NCBI GenBank assembly: GCA_963816985.1
Contig: CAWFMF010000004.1
Location: forward strand, 4,973,832 to 5,037,831
Direction: 5' to 3'
Length of the DNA: 64,000 nt
DNA from: JAIVJM01 sp963816985
GTDB taxonomy: Bacteria; Acidobacteriota; Blastocatellia; Pyrinomonadales; Pyrinomonadaceae
Position numbers and translations under genes: made by a program. Every line of letters starts with the position of its first letter. Position 1 is the stretch's first letter. The notes beneath the pieces were generated by a model, which searched no databases, had not been told where the DNA came from, and was given only the letters and a program-made list of their open reading frames with translations. Positions 17,149-25,812 of the stretch are shown piece by piece.

Positions 17149-19881
17149 TCAAGGCTTTCCCACATACGTCTCGACGCGCAGGTCTTCGCCATCGGTCGAG
17201 AGGGTGATGGTTCCGCGCTCGCCGGTCGTGAGGACTTCCGCGCCGCACGCGCGCCAGCGTTCGACGACGCCCGCGTGCGGGTGGCCGTAAGGCGAGTCGA
17301 GCCCGACCGAGATGACGGCGAGACGCGGGCGCGTGGCATGGACGAAGGCTTCGGTCGAAGAAGTTCGGCTCCCGTGGTGCGCGACCTTCAAGGCGTCGCA
17401 CTTCAGCTCGTCGCGCGCGGCGACGAGCGCGGCCTCCGCCCCGCGCTCGATGTCGCCCGCGAGGAGAAAAGTCCTCCGACCGAAGCGGACGCGCAGCACC
17501 ACCGAATCGTCGTTGCGCGACCCCGCCCCCAACGGGGCGCGCGGCGGCCAGAGCACGGTAACCGCAACATCGCCGAAGCGCAGCACGTCGCCGCGTTGAA
17601 TCAGACGGAGCGGGACGCCCGCGCGCCTGAGCGTCGAGTCGAAGCGCGCGAACTCCTCATCACGCGCGGGCGCACGGGCCGAGAGCGCGGCGTCAACTTT
17701 GAAGTTCGAGGCGACGTCGTTGAGCCCTTCGATGTGGTCGGCGTCGGCGTGCGTCGGGAGGATGAAGTTGACGCGCGCGAGTCCGCGCCGCCAGAGGTAC
17801 TCCGAGACCACCGCATCGCCGATGCCGCGCGCGTCGCGCTCGAAAGGCTCGGCGCTTCCCTCGCCTCCCTCGCGCGCGTCAAAACGCGGTCGGCCCCCGC
17901 CGTCAACCAGCAGCGTCGTCCCGTCGGGCATCGTCAAAAGCGCCGCGTCGCCCTGCCCCACGTCGAGGAAGTCCACGCGCAACCTACCGTCGGGCCGCCC
18001 CGCGCTCAGAGGATGAAAAACTATGAGCAGAGCTAAGACGACGGACGCGAAGCCCGCGCACCTGATGAGTTGAGTCCGGACAGCATGACCTTCATCAACG
18101 ATTGCGACTGAAGTGAGTGCCCGCCGACGCACGGCTCTCAGCATCAAGTACAACAACGGCACGTAGTAGACGACGTAGACAATCGCCGCCGCGCCGGAAT
18201 ACTCCGCCGGTCTGAGGCTCGACAGCCCGACGGCGTTGAAGGGCTCGACGCCGTGCGACGCGAGCCGACTCGCCGCCTCCGCAATGCTCACGAACGGCGC
18301 GGCCATCGTCGGGCTCACAATCGAAAGGACGGCTGCGACGAGCGCCGAGAAAGAGAGTATGACCAGCAGCACGCCGACGAAGACGTTCAAGACGAGCGAG
18401 GCGGGCGAGAGCCTGTGGAAGTAGAGCACCTGAACGGGAAGCAGAACGTACTGCACGGCGAGCGAGACGAGCGCCGCCCCAAAGATGTAACGCAACACAC
18501 GCTGCACGCGCAGGCGTTCGAGCCGCGCCGCCCAGAGCGTCTTGAAGAGTCGGTAGCTGTGCGTCGAACGCTCCAACTCCTTCCTGTGCCGCCGCTCGCT
18601 CCAGAAGAGCAGCTCGCCGAGCGTGCGCCAACACGGCGCGCAACGTGGCGGTCGCGGCGTCGCGCGCACGGGCCGCCATTCGCCCGCCTCCTTCAGACTC
18701 AAGAGCAGCGGCACAGCGAGCGCGACGATGGCGAGCACCGAAAGGAACGTCAACTGGAACGAGGGGTCGAAGAGGTTGCGCGGTCGCCAGACTAAGAGCG
18801 CGAGGGCCGCCCCGCCGAGCGCGTTGAGCGCGCCCGCGCGTCTCCCCAGAGCGGGCGCGAGCGACGCGACGCTGAACATCAAAGCCGCGCGCACGACCGA
18901 AGCCTCCGCACCCACGCCGACCGCGAAGGCCCACACGCAGCCGACCGAGAGCGCCCACTGCCACACGCGCCGACGCGTCAGCCAACGCGCCGCCGCCCAC
19001 GCGAGGCCGCCCAGAAACGTGATGTGAAGACCGCTGATGACGAGCACGTGAAACGTCCCGCCATCACGGAACCGCTCGGCATTGGCGCGCGAGAGCCCCT
19101 GTCTGTTCCCCAGAAGCGCCGCCTTGAGCACGCCCGCCGTCTCCGTCGTAAAACTCCGGTCGAAGTGTGCGACCATCCGCGCGCGCCACTCGTCCAGCCA
19201 CGCGAGCGGGAGAAAGACTCGCTCGTCGTCGAGACGTTCCACGAGCAGCGGACTCTTGACCGTCGCCACCGCGTCCGCGTCGCGCAGCACGAGATACTCC
19301 GCCAGCGAAGAGACGCCGGGGTTCCTGTACCTCTCGGCCCGCGCGAGCACCGACATCACACGCACGCGCGTGCCCCGACGCAGCTCAAGCCCTTCGTACA
19401 CCCTGCCCGCGCGTGCGTCCGCCACAGTGGCGAAGAACTCGACACGTCCCGATGCGGCGCGTTCCGTCGTCCCGCGCCTCACGCCCTCGACCCGCACGGC
19501 GAACAGCAGCCCGTCGGGCGCGATCTCCGGCGCTCTCTCCAACACGCCCGTCACCTCGACCGGCTCACCCACGACGAGCTGCCCCCGCTCGTAGAGCCGA
19601 CGCACGCGCGTCTCTCCCACCCGCGCCTCTTCGACCAAACTCGCCGCCGCGCCCGCGCAGAAGAACGAGGCGACGACCAACAGCGCCGAAGCCCTGAGCC
19701 TGTCTCTGACGAACATGACAACAGCACAGACCGACAGGCACACGCCCGCGACGAGACACGGTGCGAGCACCGGCAACGTCGAGAGACTCGCGACCAACAC
19801 GCCGACCGCAAAAGCGACGGCGAGGACGACGAGCGGGCAGGCGCTGAATGACGGTTGATGTACAACCGCGCGCGTCTTCAT
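17149..19881 (-). CDS. comEC: DNA internalisation competence protein ComEC/Rec2
   Basis: 910 residues. ComEC forms the inner-membrane channel that admits single-stranded DNA. N-terminal helices (VVLAVAFAVGVLVASLS) are followed by an OB-like region, then the Competence domain (LLGNRQGLSRANAERFRDGG, then FHVLVISGLHITFLGGLAW) with many membrane helices. The C-terminal metallo-beta-lactamase domain is complete: VDFLDVGQGDAALLTMPDG, then LPTHADADHIEGLNDV (HxHxDH variant HADADH), then LKVAHHGSRTSSTEAF. The MBL domain probably degrades the non-transported strand. ATG 19881 is the only good start. It is divergent from the LysR gene at 20104 across 220 bases. Confidence 0.93.
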   Translation of the reverse strand: MKTRAVVHQPSFSACPLVVLAVAFAVGVLVASLSTLPVLAPCLVAGVCLSVCAVVMFVRDRLRASALLVVASFFCAGAAASLVEEARVGETRVRRLYERGQLVVGEPVEVTGVLERAPEIAPDGLLFAVRVEGVRRGTTERAASGRVEFFATVADARAGRVYEGLELRRGTRVRVMSVLARAERYRNPGVSSLAEYLVLRDADAVATVKSPLLVERLDDERVFLPLAWLDEWRARMVAHFDRSFTTETAGVLKAALLGNRQGLSRANAERFRDGGTFHVLVISGLHITFLGGLAWAAARWLTRRRVWQWALSVGCVWAFAVGVGAEASVVRAALMFSVASLAPALGRRAGALNALGGAALALLVWRPRNLFDPSFQLTFLSVLAIVALAVPLLLSLKEAGEWRPVRATPRPPRCAPCWRTLGELLFWSERRHRKELERSTHSYRLFKTLWAARLERLRVQRVLRYIFGAALVSLAVQYVLLPVQVLYFHRLSPASLVLNVFVGVLLVILSFSALVAAVLSIVSPTMAAPFVSIAEAASRLASHGVEPFNAVGLSSLRPAEYSGAAAIVYVVYYVPLLYLMLRAVRRRALTSVAIVDEGHAVRTQLIRCAGFASVVLALLIVFHPLSAGRPDGRLRVDFLDVGQGDAALLTMPDGTTLLVDGGGRPRFDAREGGEGSAEPFERDARGIGDAVVSEYLWRRGLARVNFILPTHADADHIEGLNDVASNFKVDAALSARAPARDEEFARFDSTLRRAGVPLRLIQRGDVLRFGDVAVTVLWPPRAPLGAGSRNDDSVVLRVRFGRRTFLLAGDIERGAEAALVAARDELKCDALKVAHHGSRTSSTEAFVHATRPRLAVISVGLDSPYGHPHAGVVERWRACGAEVLTTGERGTITLSTDGEDLRVETYVGKP

Positions 19882-20103
19882 CGAGAAAGACTTTCGTGCG
19901 AAAGAGGACGGCGGCTCCCTCCTGCATCGTGAGCGGAAGTGCGAAAGGGTGTCTGACTGTGGCGGGTGCGGCAGACTGTATTACAGAATGCCGACCTGTT
20001 CAAGAGAGAGTTCCGTCGCACTTCAAATGTCGGAAGACGGGCCGAAAAAACCTTGAAAAAGTGATATTGTAACGGCCCAACGAAACGGCGGGAGAGTCCT
20101 TGG

Positions 20104-21011
20104 ATGGAAATTACGCAGCTCGAATTTTTTCTGAAGATTGTTGAGGAGGGCAGCTTCTCGAAGGCGGCGGAGCGCGCCTTCCGCACGCAACCCGCGGTGA
20201 GCTGGCCATCCGCCGCCTCGAAGGCGAGATCGGCGCGTCGCTCTTCGACCGCTCGCAGAAGACGCCGACGCTCACCGAAGTCGGGCAGGTCTTCCACGAC
20301 TACGCGCGGCGCATCATAGCCCTGCGCGACAGCGCGCGCGAGGCCGTGGCGGAGTTGAAAGAACTGCGGAGGGGCCGGGTGCGCGTCGGGGCCAACGAGA
20401 GCACTTCGCTCTACCTCCTGCCCGACATCATCCTCGCCTTCCGCGAGCGACACCCGCAGGTCAAAGTCGAAATCTACCGCCACCAATCCGAGCGGCTCCC
20501 GCGCGAAGTGCTCGACGGCAACGTGGACTTCGCCCTCACGGCTTACGAGCCAGCCGACAGCGACCTCGAAGCCTTCCCCGTCCTCCGCGACGAGCTGATT
20601 CTGGTGATGAGCCCCGCCCACGCCCTCTCGAAACGCGAGTCGGTCGGCGTGCGCGAGCTGGGCGGCGAGCCGTTCCTCGCGCACAACGTCAAGACCGCCT
20701 CGCGCACGAAGGTCGTCGAGACTTTCGCCCGGAGCCGCACGCCGCTCAACATCGTGCTTGAGCTGGCGACCATCGAGACCATCAAGCGTTTCGTGCAGAA
20801 GGAGGTCGGCCTCGCCTTCGTCCCGCGCATGTGCGTCACCGAAGAGCTGGAGCGCGGGACGCTCGCCACCGTGCCCGTCAAAGACCTCTCCTACGCGCGC
20901 ACGCTCTGGGTCGCGCACCGGCGCGGCGCGACCCACTCGCACGCCGCCGACGCCTTCCTCGAAGTGCTGCGCGAGCACGCACGCTCGCAGGGCGTCGCGC
21001 AAAACTTATAG
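20104..21011 (+). pseudogene. LysR-family transcriptional regulator, frameshifted as sequenced
   Basis: ATG 20104 (GGGAG upstream) opens with a typical LysR helix-turn-helix (MEITQLEFFLKIVEEGSFSK, then AAERAFRTQPAVS). The frame is lost at about 20201, where one extra base would give LAIRRLEGEIGASLFDRSQ, and the recognition helix continues in another frame. From there to 21011 the effector domain is normal (RVRVGANESTSLYLLPDIIL, EVGLAFVPRMCVTEELERG). Corrected length is about 302 residues. It sits 80 bases before leuA on the same strand, so it is a candidate regulator of the leucine operon. Confidence 0.87.
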
Positions 21012-21063
21012 ACTCATAAAAATTAATGCTTTGACTTCAATGCCGCCGGCCTTTAGCCTGTCG

Positions 21064-21079
21064 CCTCCTTGAGAGGAGG
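21064..21079 (+). promoter_or_regulatory. Hairpin covering the leuA ribosome-binding site
   Basis: CCTCC (21064-21068) can pair with GGAGG (21075-21079), the Shine-Dalgarno of leuA (ATG 21091), around a six-base loop. This could lower or tune translation initiation. The stem is short. Confidence 0.4.
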
Positions 21080-21090
21080 AGCCCGCTACG

Positions 21091-22311
21091 ATGGCCGACG
21101 CCGAACGCCTGACTATTTTCGACACGACGCTCCGGGACGGCGAACAGTCCCCCGGCTGTTCGATGAATCTGGAGGAAAAGGTGCGTCTCGCGCGCCGTCT
21201 CGAAGCGCTCGGCGTGGACGTTATCGAGGCGGGCTTCCCCGTCGCTTCCGAGGGCGACTACGCGGCGGTGCGGGCGGTGGCCGCCGCGTGCCGCCGCGTG
21301 ACAGTCGCCGCGCTCTGCCGCACGACCGAGCAGGACGTGACGCGCGCGTGGGAGGCTCTCGAAGGGGCCGCGCGCCCGCGCCTCCACACCTTCGTCGCCA
21401 CCTCCGACATCCACCTCGAACACAAGCTCAAGAAGACGCGCCGCGAAGTTCTGGCGATGACGAGCGCCGCCGTCCGCCTCGCGCGCACCTTCACCGAGGA
21501 TGTCGAGTTCTCCGCCGAAGACGCGACGCGCAGCGACGTTGACTATCTCTGCGAAATCCTCTCGGTCGCCGTCGAGGCGGGCGCGAAGACCATCAACATC
21601 CCCGACACGGTCGGCTATACGACTCCCTCGGAGTTCACGCAGCTTATCGGCGAGGTGCGCCGTCGCGTGGTGCGCGATTCGGAAGTGACCATCAGCGTCC
21701 ACTGCCACAACGACCTCGGCCTCGCGGTGGCGAACAGCCTCGCGGCCATCGAGGCGGGCGCGCGACAGGTCGAGTGCACCGTCAACGGCATCGGCGAGCG
21801 GGCCGGGAACGCCGCGCTCGAAGAGGTCGTCATGGCGCTGCGCGTGCGCGCCGACCGTCTGCCCTTCGAGTGCGGCGTCAACACCGAGCAGCTTTACCCG
21901 ACGAGCCAGATGCTCTCCGAGATCATCGGCTTCGGCGTGCAGCCCAACAAGGCCGTCGTGGGCCGCAACGCCTTCGCGCACGAGGCGGGCATCCACCAGC
22001 ACGGCGTTCTGAGCAACCCGCTCTGCTACGAAATCATGACGCCGGAATCGGTCGGCGTGCCGACGAGCCGGCTCGTCCTCGGCAAGCATTCGGGCCGCCA
22101 CGCGCTCGCGCAACGCTACGCCGAACTCGGCCACCCGCTCGCGGGCGCGGAACTCAACGCCGTCTACACGCGCTTCACGCAGCTCGCCGACCGCAAGAAG
22201 CGGGTCTACGATCAAGACCTTTTTTCGCTTCTGCCCTCGGAGCCGCCCGCGCCCGCCGGTGTCGGCGCGGGACTGGGCCGCGTTATGGAAGTACAGTTGG
22301 CCGGAAGTTAA
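21091..22311 (+). CDS. leuA: 2-isopropylmalate synthase lacking the C-terminal regulatory domain
   Basis: Condenses 2-oxoisovalerate with acetyl-CoA, the first committed step to leucine. The catalytic TIM barrel is complete: FDTTLRDGEQSPGCSMN, VHCHNDLGLAVANS (metal-binding HxH), CTVNGIGERAGNAALEE, HEAGIHQHGVLSN, LGKHSGRHAL. The protein ends at residue 406, just after the linker (RKKRVYDQDLFSLL), whereas classical LeuA is about 510 and ends in a leucine-binding allosteric domain. The 92 bases to leuB cannot encode that domain. A relaxed-feedback enzyme, or a homocitrate/citramalate synthase-like relative, is possible, but leuBCD next door favours LeuA. First gene of leuABCD. Confidence 0.9.
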   Translation: MADAERLTIFDTTLRDGEQSPGCSMNLEEKVRLARRLEALGVDVIEAGFPVASEGDYAAVRAVAAACRRVTVAALCRTTEQDVTRAWEALEGAARPRLHTFVATSDIHLEHKLKKTRREVLAMTSAAVRLARTFTEDVEFSAEDATRSDVDYLCEILSVAVEAGAKTINIPDTVGYTTPSEFTQLIGEVRRRVVRDSEVTISVHCHNDLGLAVANSLAAIEAGARQVECTVNGIGERAGNAALEEVVMALRVRADRLPFECGVNTEQLYPTSQMLSEIIGFGVQPNKAVVGRNAFAHEAGIHQHGVLSNPLCYEIMTPESVGVPTSRLVLGKHSGRHALAQRYAELGHPLAGAELNAVYTRFTQLADRKKRVYDQDLFSLLPSEPPAPAGVGAGLGRVMEVQLAGS

Positions 22312-22332
22312 GCAACCGGGTCACATTTCAAC

Positions 22333-22377
22333 ACCCATGAGCCGCCGCCGAGGGCACTCCGGCGGCGGCTCATGGGT
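22333..22377. repeat. Long hairpin in the leuA-leuB spacer
   Basis: Perfect 17-bp arms (22333-22349, 22361-22377) around an 11-base loop, with no T-run afterwards. It suits mRNA processing or stability within the operon more than termination. Confidence 0.8.
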
Positions 22378-22403
22378 GGTCGCTTGAAGGACTGGAAGAA
22401 AAG

Positions 22404-23513
22404 ATGAGACTGAAGATCACACTCCTCCCCGGCGACGGCGTCGGGCCGGAGGTCACGGACGAGGCGGCGCGCGTGCTCCGCGCCGTGGCCGACGTGTGCG
22501 AGCACCAATTCATTTTCGACGAGCAACTCGTCGGCGGCGCGGCGCTCCGGCGAGAGGGAACTCCTCTGCCGCGCGCGACGATGGACTCCTGCCTCGCGGC
22601 TGACGCGGTTTTGCTCGGCGCGGTCGGCTCGCCCGAATTCGACGACGCGCCGCCGGATAAGCGGCCCGAAGCCGGACTCCTGACGCTGCGCAAGGCGCTC
22701 GGCGGCTTCGCCAACCTGCGCCCCGTCCGCTGCTTCGATTCGGTCGCAAACCGTTCGCCGCTCCGGCCCGAAATCATCCGCGGCGCGGACATCCTCTTCG
22801 TCCGCGAACTCCTCGGCGGCCTCTACTTCGGCGAGCCGCGCGGGCGCGTTGATGAAGGCAACGCCCTCTCGGCCTTCAACACCATGCGCTACACCGAAGC
22901 CGAGGTTGAGCGCGTCGCGCGCGTGGCGTTCGAGGCGGCGCGCGGGCGTCGCCGGAAGGTCACGTCGGTTGACAAGGCGAACGTGCTTGAGACCTCGCGG
23001 CTGTGGCGCGAGACGGTGACGCGCGTCGCGCGTGACTACCCGGACATAGAACTCGAACACCAGTACGTTGACGCCTGCGCGATGCACTTGATAACTACGC
23101 CGCGCCGCTTCGACGTGCTGCTCACGGAGAATCTCTTCGGCGACATCCTCTCGGACGAGGCTTCTGTCATCGCCGGTTCTTTGGGGATGCTCGCCTCCGC
23201 CTGCGTGGGCGGCGCGGTTGACCTCTACGAGCCTGTCCACGGCTCCGCGCCCGACATCGCGGGGCGCGGAACGGCCAACCCGCTCGGCGCGATTCTCTCC
23301 GCCGCGCTGCTCCTGCGCCACACGGCGGGGCTCGAACGCGAGGCCGCCGAGGTCGAAGAGGCCGTCCGCTCCGTGCTCGAAGCGGGACACCGCACGCCCG
23401 ACATCGCCGACGGAGCGGAGGGCCACAACGCCACGACCGCGCTGCTCGGCTCGCTCGTCGCCGAAGCCTTCGAAGAGATTGCCGACCGGCGTCACGCCTA
23501 TCACGCGATCTGA
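22404..23513 (+). CDS. leuB: 3-isopropylmalate dehydrogenase
   Basis: 369 residues, normal length. It oxidises and decarboxylates 3-isopropylmalate with NAD+. Features: LLPGDGVGPEVTDEAARVL, substrate-binding LTLRKALGGFANLRPV and RELLGGLYFGEPRGR, KANVLETSRLWRETV, the metal-binding DACAMHL and NLFGDILSDEASVIAGSLGM, and nucleotide-binding EPVHGSAPDIAGRGTANPLG. Third enzyme of the leucine branch. It lies 26 bases after a long hairpin; the 82 bases to leuC hold another 10-bp-arm hairpin (23525-23569). Confidence 0.96.
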   Translation: MRLKITLLPGDGVGPEVTDEAARVLRAVADVCEHQFIFDEQLVGGAALRREGTPLPRATMDSCLAADAVLLGAVGSPEFDDAPPDKRPEAGLLTLRKALGGFANLRPVRCFDSVANRSPLRPEIIRGADILFVRELLGGLYFGEPRGRVDEGNALSAFNTMRYTEAEVERVARVAFEAARGRRRKVTSVDKANVLETSRLWRETVTRVARDYPDIELEHQYVDACAMHLITTPRRFDVLLTENLFGDILSDEASVIAGSLGMLASACVGGAVDLYEPVHGSAPDIAGRGTANPLGAILSAALLLRHTAGLEREAAEVEEAVRSVLEAGHRTPDIADGAEGHNATTALLGSLVAEAFEEIADRRHAYHAI

Positions 23514-23524
23514 ATTACAATCGC

Positions 23525-23569
23525 CGCCGCCCGCCGAGACGCTCAACTGAAGCAGTCGCGCGGGCGGCG
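23525..23569. repeat. Hairpin in the leuB-leuC spacer
   Basis: CGCCGCCCGC and GCGGGCGGCG form a perfect 10-bp stem around a 25-base loop between the leuB stop and leuC start. Every gene junction in this operon carries an inverted repeat. Confidence 0.65.
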
Positions 23570-23595
23570 AATGCTGAAGCTCTTTCTTCGTACTT

Positions 23596-25011
23596 ATGTC
23601 GCCACGCACTCTCTTTCAAAAACTCTGGGACGCGCACGTCGTCCACGCGCCGGAGGGCGAGCCCGCGCTCCTCTACGTTGATTTGCATCTCGTCCACGAG
23701 GTCACTTCGCCGCAGGCCTTCGACGGCCTGCGCGCCGCCAATCGAGGCGTCCGCCGCCCAGACCTGACCGTGGCGACCGTGGATCACAACGTCCCGACCA
23801 CCGACCGTTCTCTGCCCATCGAAGACGAAATCGCCGCCCGGCAGATAGAAGCCCTTCGACGCAACTGCGCCGAGTTCGGCGTCCGGCTCTTCGACATCGC
23901 CTCGCCCGAACAGGGCATCGTCCACGTCATCGGCCCCGAACTCGGACTGACGCAGCCCGGCATGACCATCGTCTGCGGCGACAGCCACACCTCGACGCAC
24001 GGCGCGTTCGGCGCGCTCGCCTTCGGCATCGGCACGAGCGAGGTCGAGCACGTCCTCGCCACGCAATGCCTGCCGCAGGACGCGCCGCGCACGCTCCTCG
24101 TCAACGTCGTCGGCGACCTGCCCGAAGGCGTCACCGCCAAAGACCTCGCGCTCGGCCTCATCGGTCAGGTCGGCACGGACGGCGGGACGGGTCACGTCAT
24201 CGAGTACGCTGGCCGCGCCGTCCGCGCGCTCTCGATGGAGGGCCGCATGACGCTCTGCAACATGAGCATCGAGGCGGGCGCGCGCGCCGGGATGATTGCG
24301 CCCGACGAGACGACGTTCCGGTATCTCGAAGGCAAGGCCAACGCCCCGCGCGGGCGAGACTGGGACGAGGCCGTCGCCTACTGGCAGACGCTTCCGAGCG
24401 ACGAGGGCGCGACGTTCGACCGCACCATCGAGATTGACGCTTCGACCCTCGAACCCTTCGTCACGTGGGGGACGAGCCCCGGCATGGTCGTGCCCGTGAC
24501 CGGACACATCCCCGACCCCCTGCGCATGGCGACCGAGCCCGAACGCCGCGCCGCCGAGTTGGCGCTCAACTACATGGGACTCAATCCGGGCGCGCGCGTC
24601 GAAGGCATTCCCGTTGACAGGGTCTTCATCGGCTCCTGCACCAACGCGCGCCTCGAAGACCTGCGCGCCGCCGCCCGCGTCGCCGCCGGGCACAGGGTCA
24701 AGTCCACGGTGCGCGCGATGGTCGTGCCGGGCTCGCAGGCCGTCAAGCGCGCGGCGGAGGCCGAAGGGCTCGACCGAGTCTTCCTCGACGCCGGTTTCGA
24801 GTGGCGCGAGGCCGGGTGCTCGATGTGCCTCGGCATGAACCCCGACACGCTCGCTCCGGGCGAACGCTGCGCCTCGACCAGCAACCGCAACTTCGAGGGC
24901 CGACAGGGGCGCGGCGGTCGCACGCACCTCGTCAGCCCCGCGATGGCCGCCGCCGCCGCCGTCACCGGCCACTTCACGGACGTGCGCGGCTGGCAGTACA
25001 AAGAGCCGTAA
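23596..25011 (+). CDS. leuC: 3-isopropylmalate dehydratase, large subunit
   Basis: 471 residues. With LeuD it isomerises 2- to 3-isopropylmalate on a [4Fe-4S] cluster. The three cluster cysteines are C348 (FIGSCTNARLED), C408 and C411 (GCSMCLGMNPD), at canonical spacing. Other landmarks are VDHNVPTTDRS, CGDSHTSTHGAFGALAFGIG and STSNRNFEGRQGRGGRTHLV. The 5' end at ATG 23596 matches family starts. It is separated from leuD by a palindromic repeat that fills the whole 118-base gap. Confidence 0.96.
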   Translation: MSPRTLFQKLWDAHVVHAPEGEPALLYVDLHLVHEVTSPQAFDGLRAANRGVRRPDLTVATVDHNVPTTDRSLPIEDEIAARQIEALRRNCAEFGVRLFDIASPEQGIVHVIGPELGLTQPGMTIVCGDSHTSTHGAFGALAFGIGTSEVEHVLATQCLPQDAPRTLLVNVVGDLPEGVTAKDLALGLIGQVGTDGGTGHVIEYAGRAVRALSMEGRMTLCNMSIEAGARAGMIAPDETTFRYLEGKANAPRGRDWDEAVAYWQTLPSDEGATFDRTIEIDASTLEPFVTWGTSPGMVVPVTGHIPDPLRMATEPERRAAELALNYMGLNPGARVEGIPVDRVFIGSCTNARLEDLRAAARVAAGHRVKSTVRAMVVPGSQAVKRAAEAEGLDRVFLDAGFEWREAGCSMCLGMNPDTLAPGERCASTSNRNFEGRQGRGGRTHLVSPAMAAAAAVTGHFTDVRGWQYKEP

Positions 25012-25128
25012 ACCGTGACAGGTGAACCGTGACAAGAAAGACCAGGCTTTCTCTTGTCACCGTTTACGGTTTACGGTTTACGGCTTTTCTCTTGTCACCG
25101 TTTACAGTTCACGGTTCACGGTTTTTCT
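25012..25128. repeat. Palindromic repeat, tandem-oligomer type, filling the leuC-leuD gap
   Basis: Iterated AACCGTGA / GTGACAAGA units on the left face repeated TCTTGTCACCGTTTACGGT and TTCACGGTTCACGGTTTTTC on the right. The element spans the gap from the leuC stop to 2 bases before the leuD ATG, so it lies where the leuD ribosome site should be. Confidence 0.85.
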
Positions 25129-25129
25129 T

Positions 25130-25741
25130 ATGCTTCCCTTTCGCATACACACGGGCGTCGTCGCGCCTCTTCTGAGGTCGAACGTTGACACCGACCAGAT
25201 CATCCCGAAGCAGTTCCTGAAGCGCATCGAGCGGACGGGCTTCGGGCAGTTTCTCTTCTACGACTGGCGTTTCACGGCGGGCGGCGAGCCGGACGCGGGC
25301 TTCGTGCTGAACGAGCCGCGCTACCGAGAGGCGTCCGTCCTCGTCGCGGGGCGCAACTTCGGCTGCGGCTCTTCGCGCGAGCACGCGCCGTGGGCGCTTC
25401 TCGACTACGGCTTCCGCGCCGTCGTCGCGCCGTCCTTCGCCGACATCTTCGCCAACAACTGCACCAAGAACGGCGTCCTCCCCGTCACCCTCTCCGAAGC
25501 CGAGGTCTCCGAGATTGCCGCGCGCGCCTCCGCGCACGAAGGCTACGCCCTCACGATTGACCTCGAACGCTGCGAAGTTCGCGACGCCCAAGGCTTCAGC
25601 GCCCGTTTTGAGATTGACGAGTTTCGACGCCGCTGCTTGCTCGAAGGTCTCGACGACATCGGCCTCACGCTGCGGCACGAGGAACAGATAAAAGTCTATG
25701 AGGAAGGCCGCCCGCGATGGCGCACGACGCAAACGTGGTGA
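25130..25741 (+). CDS. leuD: 3-isopropylmalate dehydratase, small subunit
   Basis: 203 residues from ATG 25130. The frame is open further up through the repeat to GTG 25022, but family proteins begin at MLPFRIHTGVVAPLLRSNVD. It has the swivel-domain signature DTDQIIPKQFLKRIERTGFG and the substrate loop GRNFGCGSSREHAPWALLDY, plus FADIFANNCTKNGVLPV. It completes the heterodimer with LeuC. No Shine-Dalgarno is seen before 25130, because the upstream bases are repeat DNA (GGTTTTTCTT). Either translation depends on coupling from leuC, or a longer N-terminus made from repeat codons is used. Confidence 0.93.
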   Translation: MLPFRIHTGVVAPLLRSNVDTDQIIPKQFLKRIERTGFGQFLFYDWRFTAGGEPDAGFVLNEPRYREASVLVAGRNFGCGSSREHAPWALLDYGFRAVVAPSFADIFANNCTKNGVLPVTLSEAEVSEIAARASAHEGYALTIDLERCEVRDAQGFSARFEIDEFRRRCLLEGLDDIGLTLRHEEQIKVYEEGRPRWRTTQTW

Positions 25742-25812
25742 GAGAAACGGATGTGAGGGAAACTTTGGAAGACGAATGCACCTGCCCGCAGGTGTCGGCG
25801 GCGCGGAGAGTT

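Noticed and set aside
25022..25741. LeuD starting at GTG 25022 with a 36-residue leader
   Set aside because: The leader is the translation of repeat DNA (RFTVYGF-type words) and the family starts at 25130. It remains a possibility only because no ribosome site precedes 25130.
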